Positions 33,758-37,239 of a stretch of 37,239 bases of DNA are shown in pieces. Position 1 is the stretch's first letter; every line of letters begins with the position of its first letter. The stretch is from Rhodothermaceae bacterium bin80 (lineage in GTDB: Bacteria > Bacteroidota > Rhodothermia > Rhodothermales > Bin80): contig MPNB01000030.1 in NCBI GenBank assembly GCA_002238805.1, positions 1 to 37,239 on the forward strand. The letters run 5' to 3'. The notes under the pieces were generated by a model, which was not told the origin of the DNA, made no database searches, and worked only from the letters and a program-made list of their open reading frames with translations. A program made the translations under genes and the position numbers.

Positions 33758-36700
33758 ATGATCAGCGAAAATGGGGGGGGGGGGAAGAGAATGTACAGCA
33801 ATTGCATCTGCCTTGTAAGGAAGTCATGGGGGCGGACCACCGCCGCATCCAATCGGCGGTTGTGTGGCATGGTCGCGCTGCTGGTGGTCGCCAGCTTGGT
33901 GCTGACTGCAGTTTTGTTGCGACCGGCGGTGTTGCATGCGCAGGATGACCCAGTAGAGGGTGCCGGGATTAGGGTAGACGACAGCAGCGTGTGGGTCAGG
34001 GAGAACGGCGACACCTATCGGCAGGAAGTATGGCTAACAGTGCAACCGACTTCTGATGTTACGGTCGCGGTAACCAGTTTAGACGAGACGGTGGTGACCG
34101 TGGAACCGGCGACGCTCACGTTCACTCCATCGAACTACAGTGTGAAGCAGTACGTGACCTACACCGGAGTCGACGACAACATACTCAATAACCCTGTTGG
34201 AACGAGCCGGGGCACCCGGATTAGCTACTATGCAATCGGCGGGGGCTATACTGGCGAAGTACATTGGGTGCGGGCTTCGGCTGTTGATGATGAGCCGGCG
34301 GTGTTCAACGTAGAGGAGGGGCGGACCTACCGCGTTGGTTTCGGGTATGTGGTACGGTATCTTTGCACCCCGGCCGTGGTTAACTTTGTGGCGTCCGACC
34401 CCAGCCTCGTCAGCTTTTCTCCACCGTCATTGAGTTGGACTGAGGAGGACTCGGACCAATTAAAGACGGTGCACATAACGTTCCACTCCAACAACGCACT
34501 CGGGGGGCACAGTGTCTCGGTTGAGCGCCCTGCGACCGTACCCTGCTGGAGGCCTTATCCCTACCAGAAAATCATCTTCAACGTGAGCAACATCGACATC
34601 CCGGGTACGATCGTTACGCCGACCGAATTGTTGATTGACAAAGGCGCGACCGGCGACTACACGATAGTGCTGACCGCGCGGCCGACTGCTGACGTAACGG
34701 TATCGGTGGTGAGCAGTAACCCCAATGCTGTAACGGTAGACCAAACAAGTCTGACCTTTACCCCGTCGGACTGGGATACGGCTCAGCCGGTTACCTTGAA
34801 CGCAGTCAATATGGGCACGGCGGCGATTTCGCACACGGCGACCGGCGGGGGCTATGACGCCGTAATGATCGACGATGTGGCGGTCACGGTCCGAGAGCTA
34901 TCGGTCGAAGCCACGCCGGAGTGCAGCACCACGGTGAACGACACCTCGGTGATCCCGAAGTTTGCCCTCAAGCTCACGCCCGCTCCGGATGTGGAAGTTG
35001 CGACGGATTATCGCGTGCTCTCCAATAGCGATGACACATGGATTGGAGCACTGCCGATTCGCCCTGGGGGCCGTTCGATCGAGTCATTCTTCGGCACTTT
35101 TGCTCAGCTGCAGCAGGCCTTTCCCGGTTTTTCAGGGTTTGAGTTCAGACTCAGGCACGCCCCCAACCTCACCGCGAAGTGCATATGGGATTTTGACGAT
35201 CCATCCCCGTCGGTGCGGTTGTTGGTCTCTCCGAACCCGGTGAATGAAGGGAATTCGGTGACGGTGACGGCGACGCTGTCATCGGCCCTGTCAAACAACG
35301 TGACGATCCCGCTCGCGTTGACGGCGGGCACGGCCGAGGCGAACGACTATGGTTCGCTGCCGAACATCACCATTGATGGAGGCTCAACGACGGGCACAGG
35401 CACGATTTCGACGAGCGAGGATGCCGACACCGACGACGAGACCTTCACAGTGGCACTGGTTTCTCTTCCGTCTTCGGTAACCGCGGGCAGTCCGAATTCG
35501 GTTGAGGTGACGATCGCAGACGATGACGCGCCCCCCACATCCCCGCCGGTGCGGTTGTCGGTCTCTCCGAACCCGGTGAATGAAGGGAATTCGGTGACGG
35601 TGACGGCGACGCTGTCATCAGCGCTGTCAAGCAACGTGACGATCCCGCTCACGTTGACGGCGGGCACGGCCGAGACGGACGACTATGGTTCGCTGCCAAA
35701 CATCACCATCGATGCGGGCTCAACGACGGGCACAGGCACGATTTCGACGAGCGAGGATGACGACACCGACGACGAGACCTTCACAGTGGCCCTGGGTACT
35801 CTTCCGTCTTCGGTGACCGCGGGCAGTCCGAATTCGGTTGAGGTGACGATCACGGACGATGACGCGCCCATCCCGTCGGTGCAGTTGTCGGTCTCTCCGA
35901 ACCCGGTGGATGAAGGGAGTTCGGTGACGGTGACGGCAACGCTGTCATCGGCGCTGTCAAGCAACGTGACGATCCCGCTCGCGTTGACGGCGGGCACGGC
36001 CGAGACGGGCGACTATGGTTCGCTGACGAACATCACCATCAATGGGGGCTCGACGACGGGTACAGGCACGATTTCGACGAGCGAGGATGACGACACCGAC
36101 GACGAGACCTTCACAGTGGCCCTGGGTACTCTTCCGTCTTCGGTGACCGCAGGCAGTCCGAATTCGGTTGAGGTGACGATCACGGACGATGATCCGCGGA
36201 ACCGCCCGCCGACGGTGTCCGCGTTTTGTGACCCGTGCATGGTCGGGCCAAGTGGGGAAGTGAGGCTGACCGCGACGGCATCGGATCCAGACGGCGACCC
36301 GCTGACGTGCGCATGGAGTACGCCGCAAGGGATTTTTCTGGGGCCGATTGACGAGATGGAAACGCGCTGGCAGGCTCCCGCCGACACCGGGTTCTTCACG
36401 ATCCACGTGCAGATTTCCGACGGGCGGGGCGGGGCGACTTCAAGCACGGTGTCCATTGAGGTTGCGAACGCGCCTCCGGTGTTCGGGGAACCATCCTATA
36501 CGTTCAAGCTTCTGGAGAACGAGGACGGACGCCAGTACCCGATATCGCTGGGCACTGTGGTCGCGGAGGACCCAGACAGGGACGAGGTGATGTATGCGCT
36601 AGTGTCGGGCGCAGAGCATCTGTTCGCCATTGGGGCGCGGGATGGTGCGTTGACGTATGTGGGTCCGGGCGAGGACTACGAGATGACGCCGAACCGGTAT

Positions 36701-37239
36701 AAGTTGACGGTTCGTGCCCGCGACCCCCACGGTGCAGAGGCGACGGTCGAGGTGATAATCGAGGTGACGAACGTGAACGAGGCACCGGTGGCGTTGGCCG
36801 ACACGATAGCAACTGCGGAGGACGAGCCGGTCCTGATCGACGTGCTGGCAAACGATACGGACATCGAGGGGGACGCCCTGCGCGTCGAGTCGGTCTCTCA
36901 GCCGATGCACGGGACGGCGCGGGCGACCGGCGGCGGTAATGTGGCGTACGCATCGGAAGCGGACTGGCATGGGATGGACCGTTTCACGTACACGGTGGCA
37001 GACGGCAACGGGGAGACGGCGCAGGCGGAGGTGCTGGTGCGGGTGGCGACGGTAAACGATGCGCCGGTGGCGTTGGCCGACACGATAGCGACCGCGGAGG
37101 ACGAGCCGGTCATGATCGACGTGCTGGCAAACGATACGGACATCGAGGGGGACGCCCTGCGCGTCGAGTCGGTCTCTCAGCCGATGCACGGGACGGCGCG
37201 GGCGACCGGCGGCGGTAATGTGGCGTACGCATCGGAAGC
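33758..37239 (+). CDS. Giant secreted adhesin-like protein (Calx-beta, cadherin-like and VCBS-like repeats), 3' end outside window
   Basis: From ATG 33758 (GGAG just upstream) the frame is open to the window end, at least 1160 residues. The first codons are MISENGGGGKRMYSNC; the four Gly come from the 12-G run. A signal helix (MVALLVVASLVLTAVLL, from residue 38) ends at LHAQ. Next come divergent Ig-like domains, then three near-identical Calx-beta domains (SVSPNPVNEGNSVTVTATLS; DDETFTVAL; VTITDDD) at 35211-36190. A PKD/Ig-like segment (DPDGDPLTCAWSTP) and a cadherin-like domain (EDPDRDEVMYALVSG) follow. VCBS-type repeats (APVALADTIATAEDEPVLID, VLANDTDIEGDALRVESV) run off the edge. Such proteins are surface adhesins; binding partner unknown. 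ATG 33791 is an alternative start just after the G run. Confidence 0.85.
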   Translation, partial: MISENGGGGKRMYSNCICLVRKSWGRTTAASNRRLCGMVALLVVASLVLTAVLLRPAVLHAQDDPVEGAGIRVDDSSVWVRENGDTYRQEVWLTVQPTSDVTVAVTSLDETVVTVEPATLTFTPSNYSVKQYVTYTGVDDNILNNPVGTSRGTRISYYAIGGGYTGEVHWVRASAVDDEPAVFNVEEGRTYRVGFGYVVRYLCTPAVVNFVASDPSLVSFSPPSLSWTEEDSDQLKTVHITFHSNNALGGHSVSVERPATVPCWRPYPYQKIIFNVSNIDIPGTIVTPTELLIDKGATGDYTIVLTARPTADVTVSVVSSNPNAVTVDQTSLTFTPSDWDTAQPVTLNAVNMGTAAISHTATGGGYDAVMIDDVAVTVRELSVEATPECSTTVNDTSVIPKFALKLTPAPDVEVATDYRVLSNSDDTWIGALPIRPGGRSIESFFGTFAQLQQAFPGFSGFEFRLRHAPNLTAKCIWDFDDPSPSVRLLVSPNPVNEGNSVTVTATLSSALSNNVTIPLALTAGTAEANDYGSLPNITIDGGSTTGTGTISTSEDADTDDETFTVALVSLPSSVTAGSPNSVEVTIADDDAPPTSPPVRLSVSPNPVNEGNSVTVTATLSSALSSNVTIPLTLTAGTAETDDYGSLPNITIDAGSTTGTGTISTSEDDDTDDETFTVALGTLPSSVTAGSPNSVEVTITDDDAPIPSVQLSVSPNPVDEGSSVTVTATLSSALSSNVTIPLALTAGTAETGDYGSLTNITINGGSTTGTGTISTSEDDDTDDETFTVALGTLPSSVTAGSPNSVEVTITDDDPRNRPPTVSAFCDPCMVGPSGEVRLTATASDPDGDPLTCAWSTPQGIFLGPIDEMETRWQAPADTGFFTIHVQISDGRGGATSSTVSIEVANAPPVFGEPSYTFKLLENEDGRQYPISLGTVVAEDPDRDEVMYALVSGAEHLFAIGARDGALTYVGPGEDYEMTPNRYKLTVRARDPHGAEATVEVIIEVTNVNEAPVALADTIATAEDEPVLIDVLANDTDIEGDALRVESVSQPMHGTARATGGGNVAYASEADWHGMDRFTYTVADGNGETAQAEVLVRVATVNDAPVALADTIATAEDEPVMIDVLANDTDIEGDALRVESVSQPMHGTARATGGGNVAYASE
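33773..33784 (+). repeat. Homopolymer of 12 G in the first codons of the adhesin gene
   Basis: Twelve consecutive G form codons 6-9 (Gly4) when translation starts at ATG 33758. A change of one or two G would shift the signal peptide and the whole protein out of frame from that start. For the alternative start at 33791 the tract would instead lie 6 bp upstream, where length changes could alter ribosome binding. Confidence 0.9.
35211..36190 (+). repeat. Three tandem Calx-beta coding repeats of 330-336 bp
   Basis: Units start at about 35211, 35547 and 35877 (CGGTGCGGTTG or CGGTGCAGTTG). They are roughly 90 percent identical or more by eye at DNA level, including silent sites, which suggests recent duplication. 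Confidence 0.85.
36782..37239 (+). repeat. VCBS-like repeats of 279 bp, second copy cut by the window end
   Basis: 37061-37239 repeats 36782-36960 with 4 differences in 179 bases; the last 130 or so bases are identical. The window ends exactly 279 bp after the matching base of the first copy. Confidence 0.9.

Noticed and set aside
35104..37189. Several minus-strand frames opposite the adhesin gene
   Set aside because: They are periodic shadows of the tandem repeats on the plus strand.

Overview
This window looks like a piece of a Rhodothermota/Bacteroidota-type (FCB group) chromosome. The evidence is a type III glutamine synthetase, a GWxTD-domain lipoprotein-like protein, an mS38/AURKAIP1-like mini-protein, a TonB-dependent receptor with a carboxypeptidase-like N-terminal domain, a C-terminal NPFNP-type (T9SS-like) sorting domain, and a tmRNA whose tag reads ANDYSYAMAA. 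Lineage is inferred from gene content only. Both ends of the window lie inside large secreted Calx-beta proteins, and the right end falls exactly inside a near-identical tandem repeat, so the window may end where an assembly broke.

Layout. (1) 1-1173: 5' part of a secreted Calx-beta protein on the minus strand, with an IS-derived repeat just upstream of its start. (2) 1182-5111: a graveyard of mobile DNA. It holds a duplicated IS end, IS21-type terminal repeats, an IS1380-type remnant carrying the 3' end of a group II intron, an IS4-family element sitting in that intron's domain VI hairpin, an ORF-less group II intron of 562 nt, a scrap of lolD, and a decayed ISL3-type element. (3) 5496-7715: a secreted 14-bladed WD40 protein made of nearly identical 126-nt repeats, ending in a sorting domain. 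(4) 7730-9240: a broken ISL3 element with its C-terminal half inverted, the 3' end of another group II intron, and an IS110 scrap. (5) 9322-12099: a pabB-pabA-pabC operon (minus) with unusual residues in pabA and pabC. (6) 12836-15022: glnN. (7) 15069-23791: a long minus-strand housekeeping block: mS38-like protein, YtxH protein, YaaA-like, TSUP permease, ABC ATPase, small basic protein, QTMAN-like glycosyltransferase, MazG-like, GWxTD protein, asnS, nitroreductase. (8) 23860-25770: alpha/beta hydrolase, small lipoprotein, ssrA (tmRNA) and its terminator. (9) 25871-29975: a Tat-type TIM-barrel protein, a nearly complete IS1380 element, a DUF1640-like coiled-coil protein, and remnants of a second IS1380 copy and of a group II intron maturase. 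(10) 30044-32896: TonB-dependent receptor. (11) 33758 to the end: a very large secreted adhesin-like protein (Calx-beta, cadherin-like and VCBS-like repeats) whose first codons contain an in-frame run of 12 G.

The two most interesting systems are the adhesin with a 12-G tract at its start, which looks built for phase variation, and the 14-blade WD40 protein whose variation is concentrated at a few positions per blade. The nested group II intron/IS structure at 1.6-4.3 kb is the most unusual piece of genome architecture. All functional statements are inferred from reading the sequence; no database search was run.
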